DNA from: an uncultured Aliivibrio sp.
GTDB taxonomy: Bacteria; Pseudomonadota; Gammaproteobacteria; Enterobacterales; Vibrionaceae
Length of the DNA: 64,000 bases
NCBI RefSeq assembly: GCF_946479765.1
Contig: NZ_CAMLHO010000009.1
Location: 1-64,000, forward strand
Reading direction: 5' to 3'
Below are positions 31,771 to 41,870 of this stretch, piece by piece. The number at the start of each line of letters is the position of its first letter. Positions within the stretch are counted from its first letter, which is position 1. Below the pieces are notes generated by a model. That model saw only the letters and a program-made list of their open reading frames with translations, did no database searches and was not told the origin of the DNA. The position numbers and the translations under genes were made by a program.

Positions 31771-34749
31771 TTATAAACCAGATGTTTTTGCCATTGCAGC
31801 ACTTGCTTGTGAAGTTGCTGTTTGGCTGCCTGCTTGTCTTGCATCGAAGCGTTCACTTCTAAATGCAGCAGCAGTAACAGTAATCTCTTTGATTTCTGTT
31901 GGGCCGGTTGCTTTAGTCATTCCTGAAGAAGCTTGACCTTTATATTGTGCTTTTGCAGTAGCAACAATATTAGCTTTAGGCTGAGCTTCTACTGTTACTT
32001 CAACAATAGGCGCAGGCTCTACAGCTGGTGTAACTTCAATAGGAGCCGCTTTCTCTTCGACAATAACTGGTTCGATAGCAATAGGTGCTTCTACTTTAGC
32101 TGGTTCTTCAGTAATAGTAACCGGAGCTTCTACGACTGGAGTTGCAACATAAGGAAGTAACACTTTACCCATCGCCATTTCAGGGAAGGCAACGCCACCA
32201 ACGACAATAGCTTTTACTAAGTTAGCTTGGTTAGCTTCATCTTGTGCATTTTGAGTTTCGTTATCAACAAATTTTTCTTGTTGTTGTTTAGCCAATTTTA
32301 GCTTTAAGATTCGAGCGTAATCAGGATAAACTTTACCCATTGCCATTTCAGGCGATGCAACACCAGCAAATAAACGCGCAGGATTTACAGGACGGCGATC
32401 ACGACGACGACGACGTTGACCACTAGCGCGTAAATGACGAGGTGAACGACGGTTACGACGTTGACCTTCTTTACGCTCTGTATTTGCTTCAGAAGTGGCA
32501 GCAGGTTGAGCTTGAGTTTCTACGATAGCAGCAACTTCAACAGCAACTTCTATTTCCGCTTCAACAGCTTTACCTGTGCGAACTTTTTTCTGCAATTGAC
32601 GAGGTTGACGGCGTTGTTTAATTTGAACCGTTTTTTCGCGTTTCTCAACTGGTTTTTCAGAAGTTTGTTCTGGTGCTGGAGTCTGTAGAGCTTCAGCTGC
32701 CAATTGGATACCTTGTTCAGCAATTTCTTTGCGAACTTTAGGTTGTTTAGTTGGCTTATTATCAACAGCTTTTACTGGTTTAGTTATCGCAATTGATACA
32801 TCTTCAGTTTTATTATCACGGCGATTATCATTACGATTTTCGTTATTGTTGCGGCTATCAGTGCCGTTACGACGATTATCATTACGATTTCTATTGTTAC
32901 GACCATTCTCATTACGACGGCGATCATTATTACGATTTTGATTACGACGTTGAGGCTGAGCTGGTTTCTCTTCTTCTACTTTTTTCTCAGGTTCAGCAGG
33001 CGTTGATTCTGATGCAGAGAAGAAGTTTGCAATCGCAGAGAAGAAACGGCTAATTAAACCTGGTTTTTCATCTGTTGTTAGTGAAGCTTCAGTTCCAGTT
33101 GTTTTCGCTTCTGGAGCCTTAACTACTGGCGCGGCTTGTGTCGGAGCACTAAAACCATGAAGAACAGGTTCTTCGCGTTTCTTTGGTGCTGAATACATTG
33201 AAGGTGTTTCTTTTGCTTCTGCTTCACGTAATGCTTCTAAATTCTTAGGAAGAAGGTAAGACAACATATCTTGCTCTTCGCCCTCACGGATACGGACTAC
33301 TTCAAAATGTGGAGTTTCCATATCAGAGTTAGGAACAATAATTACGCGTACATTGTGGTATTTTTCAATGTGTTGAACTGAGCGACGCTTTTCATTCAGT
33401 AAGTAAGAGGCAATTGAAACAGGAACAACAGCAAGTACTTGTGTTGTATTGTCTTTTAGAGACTCTTCTTCAATGAGACGTAAAACAGAAAGTGCTAGAG
33501 ATTCATTATCACGAACAACACCCGTACCTGTACAACGAGGACAAATGTGATGACTTGCTTCAGCTAAAGATGGGCTTAAGCGTTGGCGAGACATTTCTAA
33601 TAAACCAAAGCGAGAAATGCGACCAATTTGAACACGAGCGCGGTCCATACGAACCGCTTCACGCATACGATTTTCTACTTCACGTTGGTGACGAACTGGC
33701 GTCATATCAATGAAGTCGATAACCACTAGACCGCCTAAATCACGAAGACGTAATTGACGAGCGATTTCATCAGCAGCTTCAAGGTTGGTGTTTAGTGCGG
33801 TTTCTTCGATATCGCTGCCTTTTGTAGCACGAGCAGAGTTGATATCAATAGAAGTCAGTGCTTCTGTAGGGTCAATAACAATTGAACCGCCAGAAGGTAA
33901 GCGTACTTCTCGTTCAAAAGCCGATTCAATCTGACTTTCAATTTGGTAGTGACTAAATAGTGGTATTTCACCCTCATACAATTTAACGCGAGATAAGAAA
34001 TCAGGACGAATAAGTTGGATGTGCTGACGAGCACGATCAAAAATTGTTGGGCTATCAATCAAGATTTCGCCAATATCACGACGTAAGTAATCACGAATTG
34101 CGCGAACAATTACATTACTTTCTTGGTGAATAAGGAAAGGTGCTTGGTTTGATTCAGAGGCGTGTTTAACCGCTTCCCAATGGTTTAGGAGTACGTTTAA
34201 ATCCCACTCTAGTTCTTCAGCAGATTTACCAACACCAGCAGTACGAACAATTAAACCCATACCTTGAGGTAGTTCTAATGTGCTTAGTGCTGCTTTTAGT
34301 TGGGTGCGTTCTTCACCTTCGATTCGACGAGAAATACCGCCTGCACGAGGGTTATTTGGCATAAGAACAAGGTAGCTACCGGCAAGAGATATGAAGGTTG
34401 TTAAAGCTGCGCCTTTGTTGCCACGCTCTTCTTTTTCAACTTGAACAATAACTTCTTGGCCTTCTTTCAAAACGTCCTTAATGTTTGGACGACCTTGATA
34501 AGTGTAGCCTTGAGGGAAATATTCTTTTGCGATTTCCTTAAGGGGAAGGAAACCGTGGCGATCAGCACCGTAATCAACGAACGCAGCTTCTAAGCTTGGT
34601 TCGATACGTGTGATTTTACCTTTATAAATATTAGCTTTTTTAGATTCGTGACCTGGGCTTTCGATATCTAGATCAAAAAGGCGTTGGCCATCAACTAATG
34701 CGACGCGCAACTCTTCCTTTTGGGTTGCGTTAATCAACATTCTTTTCAT
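31771..34749 (-). CDS. rne: Ribonuclease E
   Basis: RNase E is the endoribonuclease that starts mRNA decay and matures rRNA and tRNA. The 992-residue protein has a catalytic N-terminal half nearly identical in layout to E. coli: an S1 domain (about 35-125), a DNase I-like core, and the zinc-link CPRC at 403-406. A membrane-binding amphipathic helix, [14 protein letters not shown], sits at about 564-577. The rest is disordered, with Arg/Asn-rich RNA-binding tracts, [15 protein letters not shown], and a conserved C-terminal end resembling the PNPase-binding tail. [13 protein letters not shown]-type motif occurs twice (796-807 and 852-863), against one comparable ASPELASGKV in E. coli. Confidence 0.97.
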   Translation of the reverse strand: MKRMLINATQKEELRVALVDGQRLFDLDIESPGHESKKANIYKGKITRIEPSLEAAFVDYGADRHGFLPLKEIAKEYFPQGYTYQGRPNIKDVLKEGQEVIVQVEKEERGNKGAALTTFISLAGSYLVLMPNNPRAGGISRRIEGEERTQLKAALSTLELPQGMGLIVRTAGVGKSAEELEWDLNVLLNHWEAVKHASESNQAPFLIHQESNVIVRAIRDYLRRDIGEILIDSPTIFDRARQHIQLIRPDFLSRVKLYEGEIPLFSHYQIESQIESAFEREVRLPSGGSIVIDPTEALTSIDINSARATKGSDIEETALNTNLEAADEIARQLRLRDLGGLVVIDFIDMTPVRHQREVENRMREAVRMDRARVQIGRISRFGLLEMSRQRLSPSLAEASHHICPRCTGTGVVRDNESLALSVLRLIEEESLKDNTTQVLAVVPVSIASYLLNEKRRSVQHIEKYHNVRVIIVPNSDMETPHFEVVRIREGEEQDMLSYLLPKNLEALREAEAKETPSMYSAPKKREEPVLHGFSAPTQAAPVVKAPEAKTTGTEASLTTDEKPGLISRFFSAIANFFSASESTPAEPEKKVEEEKPAQPQRRNQNRNNDRRRNENGRNNRNRNDNRRNGTDSRNNNENRNDNRRDNKTEDVSIAITKPVKAVDNKPTKQPKVRKEIAEQGIQLAAEALQTPAPEQTSEKPVEKREKTVQIKQRRQPRQLQKKVRTGKAVEAEIEVAVEVAAIVETQAQPAATSEANTERKEGQRRNRRSPRHLRASGQRRRRRDRRPVNPARLFAGVASPEMAMGKVYPDYARILKLKLAKQQQEKFVDNETQNAQDEANQANLVKAIVVGGVAFPEMAMGKVLLPYVATPVVEAPVTITEEPAKVEAPIAIEPVIVEEKAAPIEVTPAVEPAPIVEVTVEAQPKANIVATAKAQYKGQASSGMTKATGPTEIKEITVTAAAFRSERFDARQAGSQTATSQASAAMAKTSGL

Positions 34750-35191
34750 TAGGAATACTCATTACAAATTGTCGAGCTTGTTTGTCCACATCCATTTCAA
34801 ATGGTGCCAGATCCCAAGGCTGATTACATGTGCAGCCTCACGGCTGGAACTCAGGGATGCTCTAGGGCACAATCCACATCAACACTATCGATAAATAGTG
34901 CTGATCCGCAATTATTCGCGGTCGTTAAAACATAAAAAATGGTTTAGGCATAACAAGCAAAAAAACTCAAAGCAGTGTAGATGTCTTACGCCAATTGCTG
35001 CATCACCGCATTCGAGCAGTATATTTTTAGTTCGTGTTGGTGCTTTTATGCTCACCAAGGTGAAGAAATAGCCATCTGGGCTGATTTCAGAAGCCCACTA
35101 TAACAGTCAGATCAAGCCTCAGCAATCTTCATTATTTGAAACTGAGTTAAAAAAGGTTCATCAATTAGAATTAAGGCAGTAGAATAAGAGA
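34750..35191. other. rne-rluC divergent intergenic region
   Basis: These 442 bp hold the rne leader (reading leftward) and the rluC promoter region. The structured rne element is listed separately. The remainder up to 35191 shows no coding potential. The rluC ATG has only a weak AAGAGA ribosome site. A long 5' untranslated region for rne, as in E. coli (361 nt), would fill most of this space. Confidence 0.6.
34798..34900 (-). promoter_or_regulatory. rne 5' UTR autoregulatory structure (rne5-like)
   Basis: Read on the rne strand, the RNA folds with GTGCC/GGCAC (34866-34870 with 34804-34808), GGGAT/ATCCC, and the small hairpin GGCTG-loop-CAGCC (34833-34837 with 34818-34822). The segment GAGGCTGCACATGTAATCAG closely resembles the hp2 region of the E. 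coli rne leader, which RNase E binds to cut its own mRNA. A further hairpin, CACTAT-TTATCG-ATAGTG, lies upstream. Feedback control is inferred from this likeness. Confidence 0.75.
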
Positions 35192-36139
35192 ATGAATGAA
35201 GATAAACCTAAAGTGCAATTCGTCGAGATTGATGACGATTTTGCAGGGCAGCGAATTGATAACTTTCTTCTTGCCCGCTTAAAAAACGTACCAAAAAGCA
35301 TGATTTACCGAATTGTCCGTAAGGGCGAAGTTCGTGTAAATAAAAAACGTATTAAACCTGAGTACAAAATTCAAGAGGGTGATATTGTTCGGATCCCTCC
35401 AGTGAAGCTACCTGAGTCAACGGCACCAGAGTTACCTAGTGTTAAGCTAGTTAAAGTCTCAGAGCTTGAAACTTGCATTATTTATGAAGATGACCACCTT
35501 CTGATCTTGAATAAGCCATCAGGTACGGCTGTTCATGGTGGTAGTGGTCTAAAGTTTGGTGCAATTGAAGCATTACGAGCTTTGCGTCCTGATGCCCGTT
35601 TTTTAGAGCTAGTGCACAGAATTGATAGAGATACCTCTGGTATTTTGCTAATTGCAAAAAAACGTTCGGCTTTACGTCGATTACAAGAACAGTTCCGAAA
35701 TAAAACGGTACAAAAATATTATTTTGCTTTGGTTATGGGGCAATGGAAAAGCACTTGTAAAGTTGTTAATGTACCTTTGCTTAAAAATGAAGTGAACAGT
35801 ATTGTTCGTGTCAATCCAAACGGTAAGCCTTCTGAAACTCGTTTTAAAATTTTAGAAAAGTTTGAGCAAGCAACGTTAATTCAAGCAAGTCCTATTACTG
35901 GGCGTACTCATCAAATTCGAGTGCATGCTCAACATGCGGGTCACCCAATTGGTTGGGATGATCGCTATGGCGATAGACGATTTGATGCCTATACGGGTCA
36001 ATTTGGTCTTGATCGACTTTTCTTACATGCGGCGAATATTAAATTTACTCATCCAAGTACTGAAGAGTTAATGGATATCAACGCACCGATGGAAAAACGA
36101 TTAGAAAGAGTATTAACCAGTTTACGCACGACAAAGTAA
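35192..36139 (+). CDS. rluC: 23S rRNA pseudouridine synthase RluC
   Basis: RluC makes pseudouridines at positions 955, 2504 and 2580 (E. coli numbering) of 23S rRNA. The protein is 315 residues: an N-terminal S4 RNA-binding domain (about 18-75, GQRIDNFLLARLKNVPKSMIY) and a catalytic domain with HRIDRDTSGILLIAKK, which contains the catalytic Asp. It is divergent from rne, as in E. coli, and ends in a strong terminator. Confidence 0.96.
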   Translation: MNEDKPKVQFVEIDDDFAGQRIDNFLLARLKNVPKSMIYRIVRKGEVRVNKKRIKPEYKIQEGDIVRIPPVKLPESTAPELPSVKLVKVSELETCIIYEDDHLLILNKPSGTAVHGGSGLKFGAIEALRALRPDARFLELVHRIDRDTSGILLIAKKRSALRRLQEQFRNKTVQKYYFALVMGQWKSTCKVVNVPLLKNEVNSIVRVNPNGKPSETRFKILEKFEQATLIQASPITGRTHQIRVHAQHAGHPIGWDDRYGDRRFDAYTGQFGLDRLFLHAANIKFTHPSTEELMDINAPMEKRLERVLTSLRTTK

Positions 36140-36163
36140 TTTTTTAATATGTCACTTTATTTT

Positions 36164-36199
36164 GCGATAAGTGTTGTTACAAACACTTATCGCTTTTTT
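36164..36199 (+). terminator. Terminator after rluC
   Basis: GCGATAAGTGTT and AACACTTATCGC form a 12-bp stem followed by six Ts. Confidence 0.93.
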
Positions 36200-36216
36200 A
36201 TGTGTGCTATTTTTCA

Positions 36217-36798
36217 CTATAACACGGTAAAATTTTGACGTTCTAGCATATCAATGAGTGATATAAGAGGGAGGCCAATAAGTGTATTTGGATCCTTTCC
36301 TTCTAACTTGTTAAATAGAGTAATACCTAACCCTTCGCACTTAAAACTACCGGCACAATACAGAGGCATTTCTTTATCTATGTAATTTTCGATTTGTTGT
36401 GTGGTTAACTGACGAAAGTGAACATGAAATTCTTCACAGAGCGTTTCTGTAATCATCGTAGTGGTATTTAATAATGATAAACCAGTATAGAACGTAATAA
36501 CTTGTCCACTGGCTTCTTGAAGTTGCTTAATTGCTCTTTCTCGAGTGAGTGGTTTGCCTATTATTTTATTGTTAATAACACAAACCTGATCGGATCCTAT
36601 GATCAAGTAATTAGGATCATTTATATTACAAGAGCGTGCTTTTTGTTCTGCTAATCTTGTTACTAATGAGTTAGGTGATTCATTTTCCTGTGGACTTTCA
36701 TCACAGTTGGGTGAAATTGCATCAAAAGGGACTTGGATCTTCTCTAAGATCGACTGGCGGAACGGCGATGTTGAAGCTAGAATGAGTTTTGGTTGCAT
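36217..36798 (-). CDS. Maf family nucleotide pyrophosphatase (YceF type)
   Basis: This 193-residue Maf protein shows LASTSPFRQSILEKI at the N-terminus and the IGSDQVCVIN motif with its catalytic Asp. In E. coli the YceF member of the family hydrolyses 7-methyl-GTP and related modified nucleotides. The position beside rluC and yceD-rpmF-plsX matches yceF, so YceF-type specificity is the best guess. The gene is divergent from yceD. Confidence 0.92.
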   Translation of the reverse strand: MQPKLILASTSPFRQSILEKIQVPFDAISPNCDESPQENESPNSLVTRLAEQKARSCNINDPNYLIIGSDQVCVINNKIIGKPLTRERAIKQLQEASGQVITFYTGLSLLNTTTMITETLCEEFHVHFRQLTTQQIENYIDKEMPLYCAGSFKCEGLGITLFNKLEGKDPNTLIGLPLISLIDMLERQNFTVL

Positions 36799-36893
36799 AA
36801 TGGGTTCTTCTTCTTAAACTTTTCGTTTATTATTAAGAACTCTGCTGAAATAGCAACTGGGAAGAAAAAAAGCATAATTTTTGCCATTTTTCT

Positions 36894-36922
36894 TTGACTC
36901 TAAGCCTTTAGAAAGATAAGAT
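36894..36922 (+). promoter_or_regulatory. Sigma70 promoter of the yceD-rpmF-plsX-fab run
   Basis: TTGACT (36894-36899), 17 bp, and TAAGAT (36917-36922) make a near-consensus promoter, followed by GCGCGCCC. The expected transcription start (about 36929) is only about 3 nt before the yceD ATG at 36932, so the mRNA may be nearly leaderless. Confidence 0.8.
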
Positions 36923-36931
36923 GCGCGCCCT

Positions 36932-37453
36932 ATGCAAAAGGTAAAATTACCACGAACAGTTGATGCAATCCAAAACGCTCAACGAAGATTAGACTACGAT
37001 GGAATCATCCAATCTGATATTTTAAAGCGTTTGGCTGAATCTACTGAAGATGTGAAAAGTGATGCTGAAGTCACGATGTCATTTAAAGTTGACGAACAAC
37101 GACTAGCCGTTATCTCTGGTAAAGCTAGCGTCAATGTGTTGTTGGAATGTCAACGCTGTAATAAAAATTTTGAACACCACCTAAATGTATCATTTAAGTG
37201 TACGCCTTTTTTAAGCGAAGAGAAGGCAGCTCTTGTTCCTGAGGAATATGAGTTTGTAGATTTAAATGAAGTAGGTGAAGTTGATCTCGTTGAGTTGGTA
37301 ACCGATGAGTTTATTTTAGCGTTGCCGCAAGTCGCTATGCATGACATTAAAGATTGTCAGGTCAAATCTAACAATTTGGTATTTGGCGAAATTCCTGAAG
37401 AGGAAGAGAAACCGAATCCGTTTGATGTTTTAAAATCTTTAAAACAACAGTAA
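36932..37453 (+). CDS. yceD: YceD, DUF177 family 23S rRNA accumulation protein
   Basis: This 173-residue protein matches E. coli YceD through MQKVKLPRT at the start, the CQRC cysteine pair in LLECQRCNKNFEHH, and the closing VFGEIPEEEEKPNPFDVLKSL. The family is needed for normal 23S rRNA accumulation, by an unclear route. The ATG at 36932 fits the conserved N-terminus, yet no Shine-Dalgarno sequence precedes it, and the promoter sits directly upstream. rpmF follows 16 bp downstream. Confidence 0.94.
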   Translation: MQKVKLPRTVDAIQNAQRRLDYDGIIQSDILKRLAESTEDVKSDAEVTMSFKVDEQRLAVISGKASVNVLLECQRCNKNFEHHLNVSFKCTPFLSEEKAALVPEEYEFVDLNEVGEVDLVELVTDEFILALPQVAMHDIKDCQVKSNNLVFGEIPEEEEKPNPFDVLKSLKQQ

Positions 37454-37469
37454 TTGAGGAGTAGGGTCC

Positions 37470-37640
37470 ATGGCCGTACAAAAGAGCAAGAAATCACGTT
37501 CAATGCGTGGCATGCGTCGTTCACATGATGCACTAACAACAATGGCATTGTCTGTAGACCCAACTAGTGGCGAAACTCACCTTCGTCATAATGTTACAGC
37601 TGACGGTTACTACCGTGGCCGCAAGGTAATCAACAAGTAA
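37470..37640 (+). CDS. rpmF: 50S ribosomal protein L32
   Basis: L32 is a small basic protein of the large ribosomal subunit. This reading frame of 56 residues begins [20 protein letters not shown] and ends [10 protein letters not shown], essentially the E. coli sequence. It has the strong site GAGGAG (37456-37461) and lies between yceD and plsX in the order conserved across proteobacteria. This links ribosome and membrane lipid genes on one transcript. Confidence 0.97.
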   Translation: MAVQKSKKSRSMRGMRRSHDALTTMALSVDPTSGETHLRHNVTADGYYRGRKVINK

Positions 37641-37650
37641 GGTTGAAGCT

Positions 37651-38676
37651 TTGCAGCAGCTAACCATTGCAATTGATGCGATGGGTGGGGACTTCGGTCC
37701 CCAAGTTACAGTGCCTGCCATCGTGCAGGCATTGTCGCAATTCCCAGAGCTAAAAATTATTGTTGTTGGAGATCGTCATGCGATTTCTACACAGCTAACA
37801 CATCTAAATTATACCCCCAATCAACGATTTTCTATTGCACATAGCGACAGCGTTATAGGCAATAACACACTACCTTCAAAAGCACTCCGACATAGTCGTG
37901 GTAGCTCAATGAGAATGGCCATTGATTTAGTCGCTAGTAAAGACGCTGATGCGTGTATTAGCGCTGGAAATACTGGTGCATTAATGGGTCTATCTCGTTT
38001 TACCTTGAAACTTCTTCCAGGTGTTGAACGCCCTGCATTAATTAGTCCTTTACCAACAAAAAACAATCAACGCACTTGGATGCTTGATCTTGGCGCTAAC
38101 GTATCGTGTGATGCTGAGACATTATTTCAATTTGCTGTAATGGGCTCTGAATTAGCAGAGCAATCATTAGGGCGAAAGGCTAAAGTGGCATTATTGAATA
38201 TTGGTGAAGAAGATATTAAAGGTAACGATCAGATAAAAAGATGTGCAGAAATGCTACACCAGTGTAAGGATATTGAATTTATCGGTTATATTGAAGGTGA
38301 TAAACTTTATCAAGGCAATGTTGATGTAGTAGTGTGTGATGGGTTTGTTGGTAATGTTTGCTTAAAAACCAGTGAAGGTGTTGCGCATTTATTTTTAGAT
38401 CAACTAAAATCACACCTGATCACATCCAAATTTAAACAAATTTTAGCGAAATGGCTCTTTGGTGATGTCATTTCTAGCTTAAAAAAGCTGAACCCCGACC
38501 AGTATAACGGCGCAAGTCTGATAGGATTGCGTGGCATTGTTATTAAGAGTCATGGAAGTGCAGATATATTTGCCTTTAACAATGCCATCAAGGAAGCGGT
38601 TCATGAGGTCAAGCGACAAATACCTAATCGTATTAGTGATCGCTTGGAGGCAGTTTTACTCGAGAGGCATTATTAG
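37651..38676 (+). CDS. plsX: Phosphate acyltransferase PlsX
   Basis: PlsX converts acyl-ACP to acyl-phosphate for phospholipid synthesis. The 341-residue protein has [12 protein letters not shown] at the N-terminus, [14 protein letters not shown] and [19 protein letters not shown]. The only start fitting the conserved N-terminus is TTG at 37651, 10 bp after the rpmF stop, with at best a weak ribosome site. Its translation may depend on coupling to rpmF. Confidence 0.95.
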   Translation: MQQLTIAIDAMGGDFGPQVTVPAIVQALSQFPELKIIVVGDRHAISTQLTHLNYTPNQRFSIAHSDSVIGNNTLPSKALRHSRGSSMRMAIDLVASKDADACISAGNTGALMGLSRFTLKLLPGVERPALISPLPTKNNQRTWMLDLGANVSCDAETLFQFAVMGSELAEQSLGRKAKVALLNIGEEDIKGNDQIKRCAEMLHQCKDIEFIGYIEGDKLYQGNVDVVVCDGFVGNVCLKTSEGVAHLFLDQLKSHLITSKFKQILAKWLFGDVISSLKKLNPDQYNGASLIGLRGIVIKSHGSADIFAFNNAIKEAVHEVKRQIPNRISDRLEAVLLERHY

Positions 38677-38681
38677 TCTTC

Positions 38682-39635
38682 ATGTATAGCAAAATTTTAG
38701 GTACTGGTAGCTATTTACCAGCACAAATTCGCTCAAACGCGGATTTAGAAAAAATGGTCGATACTAGTGATGAGTGGATCTTAGCTCGAACAGGTATTAG
38801 TGAACGCCGCATTGCTGGTGAAAATGAATCAGTGGCCACAATGGGTCACCTTGCTTCTGTGAATGCAATCGAAATGGCTGGAATAGATAAGAATGATATC
38901 GATCTTATTATTCTAGCGACAAGTACACCAACGTACTCATTTCCATCTGCTGCATGTGAAGTTCAAGGATTATTAGGTATTCAAGGTTGTCCTGCGTTTG
39001 ATTTATCAGCAGCTTGTTCAGGTTTTGTTTATGCATTGAGTGTTGCCGATCAGCACATCAAAACAGGCATGGCAAAAAATGTATTGGTTATTGGTTCTGA
39101 TGCCGTTTCTCATACCTGTGATCCTACCGATCGTTCAACAGTTATTTTATTTGGTGATGGTGCAGGCGCGGTTGTTATTGGTCAAAGTGAAGAGCCTGGA
39201 ATTATCTCTACTCATTTGCATGCTGATGGCAAATTTGGCGAATTACTTTCTTTACCTGTTCCTTCTCGTAAAAACGAAGAAGCAGATAAATGGTTGTATA
39301 TGGCGGGTAATGAAGTCTTTAAAGTTGCCGTTACTCAGCTATCTAACCTAGTTAAAGAAACGCTCCATAAAAACCAAATGGACAAGTCAGATCTCGATTG
39401 GTTAGTCCCACATCAAGCGAATTTACGAATTATTAAAGCAACAGCAAAGAAATTGTCGATGTCGATGGATCAAGTTGTTGTTACTCTAGATCGTCACGGT
39501 AATACTTCTGCTGCGACAGTGCCTACAGCATTGGATGAAGCGGTACGTGATGGTCGAATTCAACGTGGCCAAACCTTATTGCTTGAAGCATTTGGTGGTG
39601 GTTTTACATGGGGTTCGGCACTCGTTAAGTTTTAG
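38682..39635 (+). CDS. fabH: 3-oxoacyl-ACP synthase III
   Basis: FabH starts fatty acid synthesis by condensing acetyl-CoA with malonyl-ACP. The 317-residue protein carries the Cys-His-Asn triad in [25 protein letters not shown] and [15 protein letters not shown]. It begins 5 bp after plsX with no clear ribosome site immediately upstream, which suggests coupling. A short hairpin with T run follows before fabD. Confidence 0.96.
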   Translation: MYSKILGTGSYLPAQIRSNADLEKMVDTSDEWILARTGISERRIAGENESVATMGHLASVNAIEMAGIDKNDIDLIILATSTPTYSFPSAACEVQGLLGIQGCPAFDLSAACSGFVYALSVADQHIKTGMAKNVLVIGSDAVSHTCDPTDRSTVILFGDGAGAVVIGQSEEPGIISTHLHADGKFGELLSLPVPSRKNEEADKWLYMAGNEVFKVAVTQLSNLVKETLHKNQMDKSDLDWLVPHQANLRIIKATAKKLSMSMDQVVVTLDRHGNTSAATVPTALDEAVRDGRIQRGQTLLLEAFGGGFTWGSALVKF

Positions 39636-39643
39636 TGAGAAAT

Positions 39644-39670
39644 AGGCCGTTTTTTTGGCCTGGTTTTTTT
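39644..39670 (+). terminator. Weak internal terminator between fabH and fabD
   Basis: AGGCC pairs with GGCCT around a T-rich loop and is followed by GGTTTTTTT. The five-pair stem suggests partial termination. Confidence 0.5.
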
Positions 39671-39698
39671 AAGCGCTTATTTAAAGGAAATAATATTC

Positions 39699-40622
39699 AT
39701 GAGCAATTTTGCTATCGTTTTCCCAGGTCAAGGCTCTCAAGCTATTGGCATGCTTGCTGAATTAGGTGAGCAACACGACGTTGTAACGCAAACTTTTGCA
39801 GAAGCATCAGAAGCGCTAGGTTATGACTTATGGTCACTGGTTCAAAATGGTCCTGTGGAAGATTTAAACCAAACGTTCCGTACTCAGCCTGCATTATTAG
39901 CAACCTCTGTTGCATTATGGCGTGTATGGCAAGAGCAAGGTTTAATACAACCAACCGTTTTAGCTGGGCATAGCCTTGGTGAGTACTCAGCACTTGTATG
40001 TGCCGGTGTTATTGACTTTAAAGAAGCAATTAAATTAGTTGAACTACGCGGTCAATTGATGCAAGAAGCGGTTCCTGCGGGTGTTGGTGCTATGTTTGCT
40101 ATCATCGGTTTAGATAATGATTCTATTGCTAAAGCATGTGAAGTAGCAGCACAAGGTGACGTTGTTTCTCCTGTAAACTTCAATTCACCAGGCCAAGTTG
40201 TGATTGCTGGTAATAAAGATGCAGTTGAGCGTGCTGGGGCATTATGTAAAGAAGCGGGCGCTAAACGAGCACTTCCTTTACCAGTATCTGTTCCTTCTCA
40301 TTGTGCATTAATGAAACCTGCGGCTGATAAGCTAGCAGTAGCATTAGAAGGCATTGAGTTTTCAGCACCAGTATTACCTGTTATTAATAATGTTGATGTA
40401 ATTGCTGAAACGGATCCTGCAAAAATTAAAGACGCACTTGTTCGTCAATTATACTGCCCAGTACGTTGGACTGAAGTGGTAGAAACAATGGCAGAACAAG
40501 GCGTAGAAACCTTATATGAAGTTGGTCCAGGTAAAGTTCTTACTGGTTTAACTAAACGAATCGTTAAATCACTTAGCGCAGCAGCTGTTAATGACGTTGC
40601 TTCTCTTGAAGCTGCTAAGTAA
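39699..40622 (+). CDS. fabD: Malonyl-CoA:ACP transacylase
   Basis: FabD moves malonyl from CoA to ACP. The 307-residue protein has FPGQGSQAIGM at the start, the nucleophile motif GHSLGEYSALVCAG and the His-containing SVPSHCALMKPA. An AAAGGAAA site precedes the ATG. It lies in the fabH-fabD-fabG-acpP-fabF cluster. Confidence 0.97.
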   Translation: MSNFAIVFPGQGSQAIGMLAELGEQHDVVTQTFAEASEALGYDLWSLVQNGPVEDLNQTFRTQPALLATSVALWRVWQEQGLIQPTVLAGHSLGEYSALVCAGVIDFKEAIKLVELRGQLMQEAVPAGVGAMFAIIGLDNDSIAKACEVAAQGDVVSPVNFNSPGQVVIAGNKDAVERAGALCKEAGAKRALPLPVSVPSHCALMKPAADKLAVALEGIEFSAPVLPVINNVDVIAETDPAKIKDALVRQLYCPVRWTEVVETMAEQGVETLYEVGPGKVLTGLTKRIVKSLSAAAVNDVASLEAAK

Positions 40623-40641
40623 TTAAAGGGAAAATTAAATG

Positions 40642-41376
40642 ATGAATTTAGAAGGTAAAATTGCCTTAGTTACTGGCGCTAGCCGTGGTATCGGTCGTGC
40701 TATTGCTGAGCAATTAGTGTCTCGTGGTGCTACTGTTATCGGTACTGCAACTTCTGAAAACGGTGCGGTGGCAATCAGTGAATATTTAGGTGAGAATGGT
40801 AAAGGTCTTGCATTAAATGTTACTGATGCCGAATCTATTGCAGCAGTACTTAAAACAATTAATGATGAGTTCGGTGTAATTGATATTCTAGTCAATAATG
40901 CAGGTATTACTCGTGATAACTTACTTATGCGTATGAAAGATGACGAATGGATGGATATCTTAGATACTAACCTAACGTCTATTTTCCGTTTATCTAAAGC
41001 AGTTCTTCGTGGCATGATGAAAAAACGTAATGGCCGTATTATCAACGTAGGTTCTGTTGTTGGCACTATGGGGAATGCGGGTCAAACGAATTACGCAGCT
41101 GCAAAAGCAGGTGTAATTGGTTTTACTAAATCAATGGCACGTGAAGTTGCTTCTCGTGGTATCACTGTAAATACTGTTGCGCCAGGTTTTATCGAAACTG
41201 ATATGACAAAAGCCTTGAATGATGAGCAGCGAGCTGCAACACTATCATCTGTACCTGCTGGTCGTTTAGGTGACCCTAAAGAAATCGCTGCTGCAGTTGT
41301 ATTTTTAGCGTCTCCAGAAGCAGCTTACATCACAGGCGAAACTCTGCATGTGAATGGCGGCATGTACATGGTTTAA
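40642..41376 (+). CDS. fabG: 3-oxoacyl-ACP reductase
   Basis: FabG reduces 3-oxoacyl-ACP with NADPH in each elongation cycle. This 244-residue short-chain dehydrogenase has the nucleotide motif VTGASRGIGRAIA and the catalytic YAAAKAGVIGFTK with Ser/Tyr/Lys. Two ATGs are adjacent (40639 and 40642); the second gives MNLEGK, as in relatives, with AAAGGGAAA upstream. It is 19 bp after fabD. Confidence 0.96.
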   Translation: MNLEGKIALVTGASRGIGRAIAEQLVSRGATVIGTATSENGAVAISEYLGENGKGLALNVTDAESIAAVLKTINDEFGVIDILVNNAGITRDNLLMRMKDDEWMDILDTNLTSIFRLSKAVLRGMMKKRNGRIINVGSVVGTMGNAGQTNYAAAKAGVIGFTKSMAREVASRGITVNTVAPGFIETDMTKALNDEQRAATLSSVPAGRLGDPKEIAAAVVFLASPEAAYITGETLHVNGGMYMV

Positions 41377-41545
41377 TTTATAAAATTGATTTAAGGGTGA
41401 CTTAAGTCAATTTTGGGTTAAAATTGCACTAAAAATCACGAATTTCGTGGTTTGACCAGCGATCTTAGCCTTGCAACTTTCTTATTAATGAATAAAATAC
41501 AGCAAGTATCGCAAATCAGCGAAATCTGTAATTAGGAAAATTAAA

Positions 41546-41779
41546 ATGAGCAATCTTGAAGAACGCGTAAAGAAAATCATCATTGAGCAACTAGGTGTGG
41601 ATGAAGCTGAAGTTAAAAACGAAGCATCATTTGTTGATGACCTAGGTGCAGATTCACTAGATACAGTTGAACTAGTAATGGCTTTAGAAGAAGAGTTTGA
41701 CACTGAGATTCCAGATGAAGAAGCTGAGAAAATCACAACTGTTCAAGCTGCTATCGACTACGTAACTGGCGCACAGTAA
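41546..41779 (+). CDS. acpP: Acyl carrier protein
   Basis: ACP carries growing acyl chains on a phosphopantetheine attached to Ser37 in [15 protein letters not shown]. The protein is 77 residues, acidic, and nearly identical to E. coli ACP. The 169-bp spacer from fabG leaves room for its own promoter, which is expected because ACP is needed in great excess. A strong terminator-like hairpin follows before fabF. Confidence 0.98.
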   Translation: MSNLEERVKKIIIEQLGVDEAEVKNEASFVDDLGADSLDTVELVMALEEEFDTEIPDEEAEKITTVQAAIDYVTGAQ

Positions 41780-41790
41780 GAAATACCCTC

Positions 41791-41821
41791 CAGGCGGTCA
41801 TCTTGACCGCCTGAGTTTTTT
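41791..41821 (+). terminator. Terminator after acpP
   Basis: CAGGCGGTCA and TGACCGCCTG form a perfect 10-bp GC-rich stem around TCT, then AGTTTTTT. It probably limits read-through into fabF and favours abundant acpP mRNA. Confidence 0.88.
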
Positions 41822-41870
41822 ATACGCAACAATCCCTATCTAATTTCAATTAATTCCGGAGAATTATATC

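Noticed and set aside
40635-41066. 143-residue reading frame antisense to fabG
   Set aside because: It has a composition typical of a complement frame and no family; it lies wholly across fabG.
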